Notes: generated by a model from the letters alone, not told the origin. Positions 13,505-21,917 are shown, counted from the stretch's first letter. The stretch: DNA of 64,000 bases from Puffinus mauretanicus (GCA_023333565.1 JAJKFH010004101.1:233867-297866), one strand, 5' to 3'. A program made the numbers and translations.

Positions 13505-13905
13505 AATAATGCTGGAATGAAAAGTAAAACAACGAGAGAGAGAGAGAGAGAAAGCAAAACACAGGGAAAAAAACAAGTGATGCAACTGCTTACCATCCAC
13601 CAACCAATGCCCAGCCCCCTGGCCAACTCCCCCCAGTTTATATACTGAGCATGACGTCATATGGTATGGAATACCCCTTTGGCCAGTTTAGATCAGCTGT
13701 CCCTGCTGTGCCCCCTCCCAGCTTCTTGTGCACCTCCTCGCTGGCAGAGCATGGGGAAGCTGAAAAATCCTTGACTGTGGTAAGCACTACTTAACAACTA
13801 AAACATCAGTGTGTTATCAACATTATTCTCATACTAAATCCAAAACACATCACTATACCAGCAACTAGGAGGAAAATTAACTCTATCCCAGCCAAAACCA
13901 GGACA
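13293..13905 (-). mobile_element. Solo ERVL-type LTR with target duplication
   Basis: Minus-strand LTR beginning TGTCCTGG (ends at 13905 on plus) and ending CCATGACA (13293). It is flanked by a perfect 5-bp duplication, CAAGC at 13288-13292 and 13906-13910, so it is a clean insertion left by LTR-LTR recombination. At 613 bp it is the longest LTR of this family here. The extra length comes from an expanded AAT/AAC triplet run and a GA run inside the LTR. The CRE core TGACGTCA at 13652-13659 is intact, next to a TATA-like TTATATACTGA on the opposite side of the start region. Terminal C-rich GATTCTC block present. Confidence 0.95.
13447..13551. repeat. Expanded (AAT)n(AAC)n and (GA)n inside the LTR
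   Basis: Positions 13447-13512 are uninterrupted triplets switching from AAT to AAC and back to AAT. A GA run follows at 13534-13551. The other LTRs carry short, imperfect triplet tracts at the same place, so this is in-situ expansion of an LTR-encoded microsatellite. Open frames across it (poly-Asn, poly-Cys, poly-Leu) are artefacts. Confidence 0.9.
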
Positions 13906-13910
13906 CAAGC
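13906..13910. repeat. Target-site duplication CAAGC (right)
   Basis: Partner of 13288-13292, directly abutting the LTR TG end. Confidence 0.9.
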
Positions 13911-14389
13911 AACTATTTTATGCATATAAAACAGAAACAAAAACTATAACACACTTCAGGAAGAGAACAGGGATTTAGATCTGATATCTGCACAAACTGA
14001 GATCATCCTAGGAATTAACTATGTGCATAATCCTACAGGGAAATGCAAAATCTGATAGTTCAACTGAAGGAGACTCTGGTTTCTTTTGATTTCTAATCTT
14101 TAACTTTAGTATGTGAGAAATTCACATAGTTAAGCAGATAAAAGATTTCACACGAACTCATGATAATTCTGACAGGAATTATTCTAAATTATATCTCTCT
14201 GCAGTCAGTCTCCAGGGCTAAAGAACAGGGTGTAATAGTAATTGTCTCGTAAACGAATATATATAGATACTGAAAACCAGATCAATTATATCTATGTCAC
14301 TCCTGAAACTCTGACATTCATGAAGCTATCCAGATTTTAAACTGTTTCAAATGATAGCAGTTCCAGTGATCTATTCAACCTTTCTTACT
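13911..14389. other. AT-rich non-coding DNA
   Basis: I recognise nothing in this stretch; it may include the extreme decayed edge of the old CR1 that follows. Confidence 0.5.
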
Positions 14390-15830
14390 GTTAGTTTAGA
14401 CTTTTTTTCCTAAAGTTAATCCAACTCTCCCTTTTTGTCATTTAATGTCATTATTCCTTCTTCACAACACCTTTTATATACTCAAAGACCATCATCATGT
14501 TTCTAAACCTAATAAACCTATTTTCTTCAACCTTACCGATACTTGTGTTTCCAGGCCCTATTTTCACACTTGTTACTATTTCATGGGCTATAACCAATTG
14601 AATCAAACTAAGATGTTTAAAGCTGGAGAGAGTATTCCAGCTGAGACATTACTAGCACTTAGAAGAGAAATTTGTGACTTCAGGTTTTTTTGCAGGTAAT
14701 AACCCAGTTCTTATCTCATTAAGTTAAATGAGTTTTCATCATTAGTGGGATACTGTTGATTAATGTGTGCTGTGACTGTAACTCTGTTCACCACCCTTTT
14801 AGCAATTTCTGCAATGTTACTGCCTAGACAGGTTTTCCACACCCTGTGGCTGTGCAGCCACTTGCATTTAATTGTGTGTAAAACTTTGTATTTTTTCTTA
14901 CTAGATTACATCCTATTTTTCCACACAATTTCTCATATTTGCCAAGATTATTTAGATATATACTTCTGCCCTCTGATACTTTTGCAATTTTTCATAATTT
15001 AGTTTTATTTGTGATTTCAATTATCAGAGTCCTTATTCTTTCCCTCCAGTTATCCAGTGGTACCAGACTTACAGAACAGTATTTAATATATTCTAGTTCA
15101 AGAGAGTGCTACTTTCTGGAAAACACTTTTGCCACTTAGGTGTTCACCTGATAACAGCCTCATTTTCCTAGCTTTCTTACGAGAATCCCATGTAAGAGTG
15201 GTAAAAGCTTGCTGCAATGAAGATATGTGATATCTAATACTTACTTTCTATTCATAAAGTCTATTATCCTGTCATAGAAGGAAATTAGTTTGGTTTGATC
15301 TATTCTTGACAAATTCATGTTGGGTGTTACTCTTTATCTACCACATAGATAAATTTGCAAATTTATTTTAGACTGTGTGTTCTACTATTTCTCCAGGACT
15401 GAAGTTAACCTGATAGGCCTATACTTTTCTGATTCCTTGTCTGTCTTATTTTCAAAGAAAAACTAACTTTGTGTTTTTCTAGTCCTCCAGAATTTCTTCA
15501 GTACCTAAAGATACTTGCTGACAGTTTTGAGATTTCATTAACAACATATCTTAGCATAAATACTTCATCAGCTCCCACTAATTTAAAGGGGAAATAATAT
15601 ATGGAAATATGATGTCTAACGTTTCCATTCCCTGTTGTAACCTGAATTCATATTCCTCTATTAAAGATGTCAGTGACTTATTTAATGAAGACTGAATTGG
15701 AAAAGGTATCAAATTGCTTCCCTTCCCGAAGTCATTGGTTGATACTTCATACTTCCCTTTCTCCTCTGCCCAGCAGTGAGACATTTCATTTCTTGGTCTT
15801 CCTTTTATAACAAGGTTTGGAATTATTGCT
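14390..15830 (-). mobile_element. Ancient, heavily decayed CR1-like LINE
   Basis: The plus strand carries a string of blocks recognisable as complements of CR1-type ORF2 and in the order expected. They include AGAGTATTCCAGCTGAGACA near 14625, AGAAGGAAATTAGTTTGGTT near 15277, GACAAATTCATGTTGGG near 15307, a CTCCAGGACTGAAGTTAACCTGATAGGCCT region near 15392, a TCCTCCAGAATTTCTTCAGT region near 15482, and TTTCTTGGTCTTCCTTTTAT near 15788. Many indels and stops lie between them, and no frame survives. This is an inactive element from an early CR1 lineage, inserted long before the other repeats here. The edges are approximate. Confidence 0.7.
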
Positions 15831-16513
15831 TTGTTTATTTATTTGCAAATGTTAAAGGTGTCACTGATTAGCAATAACCAATAGTGTTGGATTTGCAAAG
15901 CTGCAGTGCAATTCATTATATGCTTCTGATACAAAAGTAACATTAAAAGAAAAAGAAATTTAAACTACCATTTGAAAATCAAGCTGACCTTTCAAGTGAT
16001 TCCTTTATCTGTAGGTGCCAATGGTATCAGAATATCTATACGACTCTTCAAAGAATGATTATGACAGTACCAAAAGGGAATGTCATATTCCCCAACACCC
16101 TACACATGTAGAGGCCTCTCAGAAAACCTGCAGATCACCCATACCTGCATGTCTGCTGATGTACCAGTATGTTTAATGTTATAGCAATGATACACTTCCA
16201 CTGCCTGGCACCTGTTGGCAAACATGTTCTTGAAAGTCATCCTCAGCTGCACCTTGGACCATGCTTCCATATTCCCTCTCTATGCTGACAGGAAATACAG
16301 TTCTGAAGGCATATTTAAAACACCCCTATGCAGAATGTAGTGGTACTCTTGTGAGTGTGTACGTGAAAACAAATATAGCTTGCATCAAATTAATAATGCA
16401 GATTTATTTTACTTTAAAAATAATTACAGACAGAGGACAGTGGCAGAGATTGTGTGCAGCCTGGCATGAAACTGAAATTAAATGTTCTTGCTGCAGGAAT
16501 TATTTGTCTAGTG
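15831..16513. other. Non-coding DNA flanking the class II ERV
   Basis: No gene or repeat recognised. It forms the pre-insertion flank, continuing at 21923 after the ERV. The open frame at 16261-16887 is a chance run from host DNA into the LTR. Confidence 0.55.
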
Positions 16514-16518
16514 TGAGG
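16514..16518. repeat. Target-site duplication TGAGG (left)
   Basis: Identical to 21918-21922 at the other end of the ERV. Confidence 0.85.
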
Positions 16519-16993
16519 TGCGACGAGCGAGGGAAGACAAGCAGCCGACTCAATGTGAGTGATAAAGCAAGCTTCAACTTTATTGCAGAATCCTACATGT
16601 ATTTATGCACTAAGTTCTACTTTATGCACACTTGTCACACAATTATTGGCTTAGCTCTACAAACTACTTATGATTATTGGTTTAGCTCTACAAACTACAT
16701 TACCATACCCCTCCTACTTGGCTACTGCTACGTGGTCCAGGTGTCCATCCTGTTTTTCCTTAGTGTTTTCTTCAAAGGTTGTTTTTCTGCACCGTGCAAG
16801 GTCAGTACGGCCTTCTTGTTCTCCTTTATCAGAATGACTCAGGCTTTTCACATAGGCCTAGTCTGGGAAAGTTTCACTGCGGCCTGATCTGAGAGTATGT
16901 CACTGCGGCCTAGTCTGGCTAACTTATGTCAAAATTGAATCGCAAGGCTCCTCCATGGAGCCGTGACCGCGTTCCCTCAGCCATTCTGCAACA
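16519..16993 (-). mobile_element. 3' LTR of the class II ERV
   Basis: 475 bp, TG at 16993 and CA at 16519 on the minus strand. It contains an AATAAA poly(A) signal (reverse complement at 16579-16584) and a CATAAATA TATA-like element upstream of it. The C-terminus of env runs about 70 bp into its U3. It differs from the 5' LTR by an A/G near 16590, a 2-bp indel near 16668 and a 1-bp indel in a T-run near 16757. Confidence 0.93.
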
Positions 16994-18402
16994 ATTCCCC
17001 CTTTTTCTTTTTGAACCACTAATACATTGTGGTTCATTCTTACAACATTACTTAAAATACAGTGATACGCTATTTTTACTATAACTATAATTGCTAATAA
17101 AATACCAAGCCAGCGCAATCCTTCTTTAAGCAATAATAAAAACCAAGGAGACAATCCTCCAAATATAGACTTAAACCAGTCATCAAAGGGACTGTCGCTC
17201 TTGGTAACCTTTTTTGTGTGGTCACGCAGCCACTGCAGTTGCTTCTGAATAGAGTAACTGTGATTCGTGAGATTAAAACAACACATACCATCTACATCTT
17301 CACAGCCATGTCCTTGTGCTAATAATAGAAAATCAATGGCTGCCCGATTTTGTAAAACAGCATGGCGTAAACTGTCCATGTCTTGAGCCATTTCTGTCAA
17401 GATTTTAGTGGTCACGTTAGCTTGTTTCACTGACCAGCATGCTAACTTCTTGAATTGGGCCAGCGCTTGCGCTGTGCCTATGCTGGGCACTAGGGAAGCA
17501 AATACATTGGCTGTGGTCGACCATAATTCTACATTATCGTTACAATCTGCTCGCATTTGATGTATAGATCTTTTGTGTCGATGTGTCGCTACTGTAGTTA
17601 TATTGAGCCAACCTTGTCAGCTAACTGTGAGCAGAGTTAATTTACCTACATAACAAGGCCCTCCAAAGGCTTTCTTTGGAATGCCAGGCCATGCTCGATC
17701 CCCACAAATCAAAAAATATCCGGGGGGAAGAGCTTTGGCCGTATTGTTGTTCCACAAAGAGTTATTAGTCCCATGCATACTCCATCCATAAGCACTGAGT
17801 ATTTCGGTAGCATTATAATTCCCGCAATGTTGGTTTACTTCAAATCCTCTCGTAAAAGGAGAAACAACAGTCCAACCGGTGGTATTAACAAAAGGGTTGC
17901 TATCATCAATGCGGCTGTCTCTGCCCATCAGTGACAGAAAGGTCTGGGCTTGTGCAGCAAAGCGGCTAAAGTTGCCAAACACAAAACACGTCTGCGTAGT
18001 AACGTTATCAGTTGCATTCCCAATTTTCTCTGACCCCAAAAGGTCAACTTCTTGGGGGTCCCAAGGAAGAGTGTGATTTAGGGCTCTTATTAGTTGTACC
18101 GAGCAATTTGCTACAGTAACATTTACACAATTAACTTTTACAGACGTCCAATTATAAAAATCACTGGCAATAATTTCAGGAAAGCCTATCAGGCATGTTT
18201 TAAAGGGTTCAGCTGCTGTAGCTGAACTCAGGCAAAAGTCTGTCGTCCCAATTTTATTCGCCCACGCCACCCACAAGTTCGCACGGTTGGGCAGCGGCAT
18301 CGCTGGGACCAGTACGGGTAGAGTTACGCTGATCATCATCAGCAACGGCAGCTTTGGTCCAGCGACTTGGAATCCACTTCGGCCCTGTGGGAGTAAGGAC
18401 AC
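16924..18402 (-). pseudogene. env: Endogenous retroviral env (SU + TM), one in-frame stop
   Basis: Surface and transmembrane subunits lie in one frame of about 490 codons, interrupted by a TGA at 17617-17619. SU (17617-18402) has a hydrophobic leader at residues ~18-38 and about eleven N-X-S/T sequons. An RHKR furin-type site follows at 17569-17580. TM has a Cys nine residues after cleavage and another 35 further on. These bracket a hydrophobic segment as an internal fusion peptide, an arrangement known from alpharetroviruses. It also has a CX6CC motif (residues 85-93 from the Met at 17556) and a membrane span (~148-168). The tail overlaps the 3' LTR. The start at 18402 overlaps the integrase C-terminal region, as usual for a spliced env. 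As it stands it would give only a truncated SU. Confidence 0.9.
16994..17012 (-). promoter_or_regulatory. Polypurine tract of the class II ERV
   Basis: On the minus strand an A/G-only run of As, then five Gs and AAT, directly abutting the TG of the 3' LTR. This is where plus-strand DNA synthesis is primed in retroviruses. It lies inside the env reading frame. Confidence 0.9.
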
Positions 18403-18574
18403 ACATATAACCTCTACCCATATACTTCACCTCTGCTGGACCTTTCCACAGTCCGGTTGCTGGGTCTCTATACATAACAAAAACTGGCTTATCATCCTTG
18501 TTTTCTCTAGGACTGCTATGCACCCATGCTGGTGGTTTGTCCTGATCTGCAAAAATACATAGATGATTTAACAC
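18254..18574 (-). pseudogene. pol: Integrase C-terminal DNA-binding domain, shifted frame
   Basis: Contains a betaretrovirus-like SH3-type module: PVFVMYRDP, WKGPAEVKYMGRGY, then KWIPSRWTK. It normally follows the catalytic core directly. Here it sits in a different frame from the core, with the break near 18570 in a CTTTTGTG stretch. It overlaps the env start. Confidence 0.85.
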
Positions 18575-18942
18575 AAAAGAGTCTTAGCAAGTCTTTCTTG
18601 TACATCTGAAATTTCCCTAAATTTTTGCAAATATTGTTTCAGTGTTTGATGTGCCCTTTCAATAATAGCTTGTCCCGTGGGTGAGTGTGGAATACCAGTA
18701 GTATGACGCACTCCCCACATTTGGCAAAAACGTTTCATCTTGACGCTTACGTATGCAGGGCCATTGTCAGTTCTTAACGTTTGTGGCACTCCCATGACTG
18801 CAAAACAACTAGTCAAATGTCGCACTACGTGGAGCGCTCGCTCTCCTGACTGTGCCGTGGCCCATATAAATTTGCTATAGGTGTCAATCGTAACATGTAC
18901 ATATTTCAATCTACCAAAGTCAGCAACGTGAGTCACATCCAT
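18568..18942 (-). pseudogene. pol: Integrase catalytic core (DD35E) of the class II ERV
   Basis: Retroviral integrase core, the enzyme that joins viral DNA to the chromosome. The triad is visible: Asp in MDVTH (residue 2), Asp in RTDNGPAY, and Glu in the AIIERAHQ block 36 residues later, which fits DD35E spacing. The MDVTH and LKYVHVTIDTYS wording is that of class II (beta-like) retroviruses. A TAA stop sits immediately before the Met at about 18943-18945, cutting the core from the zinc-binding part, and the core ends in a frameshift near 18570. The N-terminal CPTC zinc pair and the HHGPGLGIG stretch are readable at about 18955-19060. Confidence 0.92.
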
Positions 18943-18945
18943 TTA

Positions 18946-19115
18946 CCACAATTCTCTGGCCTCGAGTCCTCTGGGATTCACTCCGATACCGAGACCAGGC
19001 CCATGGTGGCTACACGTAGGACAGTCCCGCACAATCCCCTTGGCTTCAGGACGAGTTTGTATACTGAAACGAGGGAGGAATTTGGCAAGTTATCATTACT
19101 CTTGTTGTCAATGGC
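18946..19115 (-). pseudogene. pol: Integrase zinc-binding region remnant
   Basis: In frame with the core but behind the TAA at ~18943, the minus strand reads a stretch ending in TRPEAKGIVRDCPTC and then a Gly/His linker to the core. These are the second half (CxxC) of the HHCC domain. The first two His are not found, so the domain is incomplete at its 5' side, where the unrelated segment begins. Confidence 0.75.
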
Positions 19116-19148
19116 AGTCACAGAGTTCATTCCCTGTTGTCCCTTCAT

Positions 19149-19165
19149 CTCCCCCTTTTTCTTTT
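19149..19165 (-). promoter_or_regulatory. Internal polypurine-like tract
   Basis: On the minus strand an AAAAGAAAAAGGGGG run almost identical to the 3' polypurine tract at 16994-17012. A TG follows two to three bases later, as at a U3 start. It could be a relic of another element's LTR junction or, less likely, a central tract. Confidence 0.55.
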
Positions 19166-19230
19166 GCCATTGACATATAACAGCAAAAGGTGATTCTTCG
19201 GTGTTACAGATAAGCAAAGAAAGTGGCAAT

Positions 19231-19356
19231 TCAAGGATCCTTCTTGCGGTCACACGTACAATGCAAACACTCAGTCACACAAACGAACTCATTACACTTC
19301 TCACTCACACCACAAACTGTACCAATTAGAATAATAATCAAGCTCACAGATAACAT
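19231..19356 (-). CDS. Possible 41-aa hydrophobic-leader, Cys-rich ORF
   Basis: ATG at 19354-19356, TGA at 19231-19233. Residues 3-14 are hydrophobic (VSLIIILIGTV), consistent with a signal or anchor. They are followed by six Cys at residues 15, 21, 26, 30, 33 and 35 and a charged DRKKDP end. I do not recognise it. A signal-plus-cysteine layout is unusual for random sequence, but 41 codons is short enough to arise by chance. No start context or splice acceptor decides the matter. It lies wholly inside the segment that replaces RT. Confidence 0.25.
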   Translation of the reverse strand: MLSVSLIIILIGTVCGVSEKCNEFVCVTECLHCTCDRKKDP

Positions 19357-19490
19357 AAATCGTTAACCATAAACTGTTTGCCACAAGTCCACACAGATCA
19401 GTTTAAACCATAATACACGGTACCAGGATTTTACAACAGATGACCATAATTATGGCAATACCACATACAAGTCCTATCACTACAGTTAGG

Positions 19491-19600
19491 AGACCCCAAG
19501 GGCAATCGCTGTTCAGTCATGGGCCACTGGTCAACCCAAACAGGGTCATTAGCAAGCCATGTTATGTGGAGGCAACCCCCCACTGTCCGTCCAAAATAGC
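19491..19600 (-). pseudogene. pol: RT N-terminal stub
   Basis: A short class II RT beginning is readable (HITWLANDPVWVDQWPMTEQ), ending at the junction with the unrelated segment near 19490. The palm, the YxDD loop and RNase H are all absent, and most of the protease is missing upstream. Confidence 0.7.
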
Positions 19601-20658
19601 ATCTCGAACAATTCCTCTCCATCGGCCGGGATGGGTAGCTGCGGTAGGTCCGGAGAAACAGGGTGGCAAATTGTCTCTCGAACCGGCGGTTGACCAAGGT
19701 TCTCTTTTTTTTTTTTTTCTGAGTCTCTGTAGTTAGGTCCTTTAGTTGTTGCACCGGAGGAATCATTGAAGAGTGGCAAGGGCGGGTAGAGAGGGGGGGC
19801 AGTGGGAGGAGGGAGGCACGTTTCCCTGCCTTGAATTAGGGGGGTGGGTGGAGCTGGCCACTCCTCCCCCTTCATGCCCCGCGGTTGCTCTTCCGCTGTT
19901 GCCTCACACTGCTGCTGTGCTTTAGCCCCGGCAACTTCCGGCTGCTGTGGCATAGATGATATTGTCGGGGAAGATGGCAAACATAGACTGTCGGGCGTTT
20001 TTAAGTCCTGCTCAACTCTATCGCGCAATTCGGCAACAGTCTTACAGGTGGACCCCGTCATACCCTTCACAGCAGACAGCCCAAAAAATTGCACAATCGG
20101 TCCCGCCTTGGATTCCATGCTCTGTGACTTTTCCGGTATGGAGGTTACTCCAGCTAGACGATCATTTGGGGCTCGGGGCGAGTGCACAGATATTTCACAA
20201 AGTCTTTGCCAGCGAGCTTGCCAAAGTAATTGTTGTGATTGCTTCAAAATAAGCCTCATTATGTTCTTAATATCGGCTGGACATAGCATTCCGCTACCCC
20301 AGATATAGTTTAGCATTTGCCTTGCAGGCTCGCTATGCACTCCCGAGTCATTAACTGTGTTTCGCAATTGATTTAATACTTTCCAATCTAGGGCCTCATG
20401 CACCCCAGCCATAGCTCCCGTGTTATCTACCTGATAAATTACTGGGAGGGCTTGAGGGCTAATTCGATCTAATAACTCAAAATCTTCTCGCTCAACAGCT
20501 TCTCGCGCTATTTTGTCCCAACCAACCCGCACTAAACGCGGCTGCTGAGAAACTTGGGACGGTTTGGGGGCGGCAGCTGGAGCAGTTCCCTGTCCGGTAT
20601 CGCCCACCCTCCCATGGGGGGCGGTGGCTTGAGCAGTTCCCTGTCCGGTACCGTCCAC
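19549..20658 (-). pseudogene. gag: Gag, capsid-containing part
   Basis: Gag normally assembles the virion core. The frame has a capsid N-terminal domain-like stretch (LDWKVLNQLRNTVNDSGVHS region, then CPADIKNIMRLILKQSQQLL) at residues ~90-150. A Pro-rich tail follows with a PPLY late-domain-like motif near residue 290. I find no major homology region and no CCHC zinc knuckles, so the capsid C-terminal domain and nucleocapsid appear deleted or rearranged. The frame differs from the upstream MA frame. An A-run (minus strand, at 19707-19720) lies in the 3' part and is a likely slippage site. Confidence 0.75.
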
Positions 20659-20682
20659 CCTCCCGTCGTCACTCGGACCCGC
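20580..20682 (-). repeat. 51-bp tandem repeat in gag (two copies)
   Basis: AGCAGTTCCCTGTCCGGTA recurs at 20581 and 20632, a period of 51 bp (17 codons). The duplication keeps frame and extends the Pro-rich linker. Confidence 0.85.
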
Positions 20683-21169
20683 CTCCCCCCCCCCATCCCC
20701 CGTGGCGCCGCAGAGGGACCAGCCCTTTCTGCCGGTGGATCAGGGAAGGGGGGAGAGGGCCGACGAACGACGGGAACAGGAATTCCCAAAGGCGGAGGTG
20801 AAAAATAGTCACCCCCCACAGTGAGACGTCCCACGGCAGGATCGAACTGCTCAAGCCGATCAGCGGCGGCTGTAGCCATTCGCTTTTCAGCTTTATATCT
20901 TATCATGCAATTAATAACGTCCCTCCAAGATTTCATTAACTTTTTTGCTGATTTGTCATCATCAATTACTAGATCCCACAAACAATCTCCATAAGAACGC
21001 CACTCGTCTACTTCAAACATACTTTCAGGATCTTTAAAGAAACCTCTCACTTTCCCTAACGTAATTAATCCAGCCAGTCTTTTAATTGGCTTACTCCCCG
21101 CTTTTCTAAAAAGCATTTTAAAATATCGAAGGCTACCTCTGTTTCCATTGCGCGCGCTTCTGCTGCAGG

Positions 21170-21255
21170 CCCTCTTAATTATCCGGCCAACCTTCTTTAT
21201 TATCCGGTCATACGCAGCCCTTAACTTGACCTTCTTTATTATCCGGTCACGTGCA
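21170..21255 (-). repeat. 39-bp tandem repeat in the ERV leader
   Basis: CCTTCTTTATTATCCGGTCA occurs at 21191-21210 and again at 21230-21249, with a diverged third partial copy at about 21171-21190. It lies between the primer site and the probable Gag start, where packaging signals usually lie. Confidence 0.85.
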
Positions 21256-21425
21256 GCCTTTTCCCCTGGGTAGCCTTCTATCGGACGGCGAACCCTCGAT
21301 ATTCGTCTTAGGTTCAAGCACGGATCAGCCACGCCGCGACAGCGTTTCACTGATCTTTTGCTCCCTGGTCGCTGCTACCAGTGCTTTTCCGATCTCGCTG
21401 TCCGGTGGAAAAACAGGGATTGGGG

Positions 21426-21443
21426 GTCCCTGTTCGGGCGCCA
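21426..21443 (-). promoter_or_regulatory. Primer-binding site, tRNA-Lys3 type
   Basis: The minus strand reads TGGCGCCCGAACAGGGAC, the exact 18-nt complement of the tRNA-Lys3 3' end, two bases (AG) after the LTR's terminal CA. Alpharetroviruses use tRNA-Trp, so this places the backbone with Lys-primed class II elements. Confidence 0.97.
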
Positions 21444-21445
21444 CT

Positions 21446-21917
21446 TGCGACGAGCGAGGGAAGACAAGCAGCCGACTCAATGTGAGTGATAAAGCAAGCT
21501 TCAACTTTATTGCAGGATCCTACATGTATTTATGCACTAAGTTCTACTTTATGCACACTTGTCACACAATTATTGGCTTAGCTCTACAAACTACATGATT
21601 ATTGGTTTAGCTCTACAAACTACATTACCATACCCCTCCTACTTGGCTACTGCTACGTGGTCCAGGTGTCCATCCTGTTTTTCTTAGTGTTTTCTTCAAA
21701 GGTTGTTTTTCTGCACCGTGCAAGGTCAGTACGGCCTTCTTGTTCTCCTTTATCAGAATGACTCAGGCTTTTCACATAGGCCTAGTCTGGGAAAGTTTCA
21801 CTGCGGCCTGATCTGAGAGTATGTCACTGCGGCCTAGTCTGGCTAACTTATGTCAAAATTGAATCGCAAGGCTCCTCCATGGAGCCGTGACCGCGTTCCC
21901 TCAGCCATTCTGCAACA
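21446..21917 (-). mobile_element. 5' LTR of the class II ERV
   Basis: 472 bp, TG at 21917 and CA at 21446 on the minus strand. It has an AATAAA signal (reverse complement 21506-21511) and is nearly identical to the 3' LTR. It would have driven transcription leftwards. Confidence 0.95.

Larger units (their letters stand above)
19116..19490 (-). other. Unrelated-looking segment in place of RT/RNase H
   Basis: Roughly 350-375 nt between the RT stub and integrase with no RT, RNase H or connection-domain signature. It is AT/TG-rich on the minus strand. Near 19405-19490 one frame encodes a strongly hydrophobic stretch (TVVIGLVCGIAIIMVICC) that resembles a retroviral Env membrane anchor. A small Cys-rich ORF follows at 19231-19356, then a second purine tract at 19149-19165. 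One reading is that the 3' part of another ERV (Env tail, tract, first bases of an LTR) was joined in by template switching. The outer boundaries are estimates. Confidence 0.5.
20532..21350 (-). pseudogene. gag: Gag, matrix and proline-rich part
   Basis: The frame opens in the leader. The likely Gag start is the Met at about 21116, preceding a Lys-rich MLFRKAGSKPIKRL stretch. The part before it is leader DNA with a 39-bp tandem repeat. Matrix-like helices (KVRGFFKDPESMFEVDEW, then LWDLVIDDDKSAKKLMKSW) lead into a Pro-rich linker containing two copies of a 17-residue unit (PDRELL...PPPMGGW). The frame then stops at 20532, overlapping the capsid frame, so Gag is frameshifted in or near the repeat. 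Confidence 0.75.
16519..21917 (-). mobile_element. Class II endogenous retrovirus, full structure but internally deleted
   Basis: About 5.4 kb on the minus strand: 5' LTR 21446-21917, primer site 21426-21443, gag, an RT stub, a foreign-looking segment, integrase, env, polypurine tract and 3' LTR 16519-16993. Both LTRs run TGTTGCAG...CGTCGCA. The host flanks TGAGG at 16514-16518 and 21918-21922 form a 5-bp duplication, one less than the usual 6 bp of class II elements. The LTRs differ by about one substitution and two small indels, so integration looks recent. No CCHC box, protease triad, RT catalytic motif or RNase H is visible, so the element cannot replicate alone. Confidence 0.93.

Noticed and set aside
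13341..13660. Poly-Asn, poly-Cys/Tyr and poly-Leu open frames
   Set aside because: They are translations of the AAT/AAC microsatellite in the solo LTR, present in several frames and both strands at once.
16261..16887. 208-codon plus-strand open frame
   Set aside because: It runs from host flank into the LTR of the class II ERV, antisense to env and U3, so it is a chance frame.
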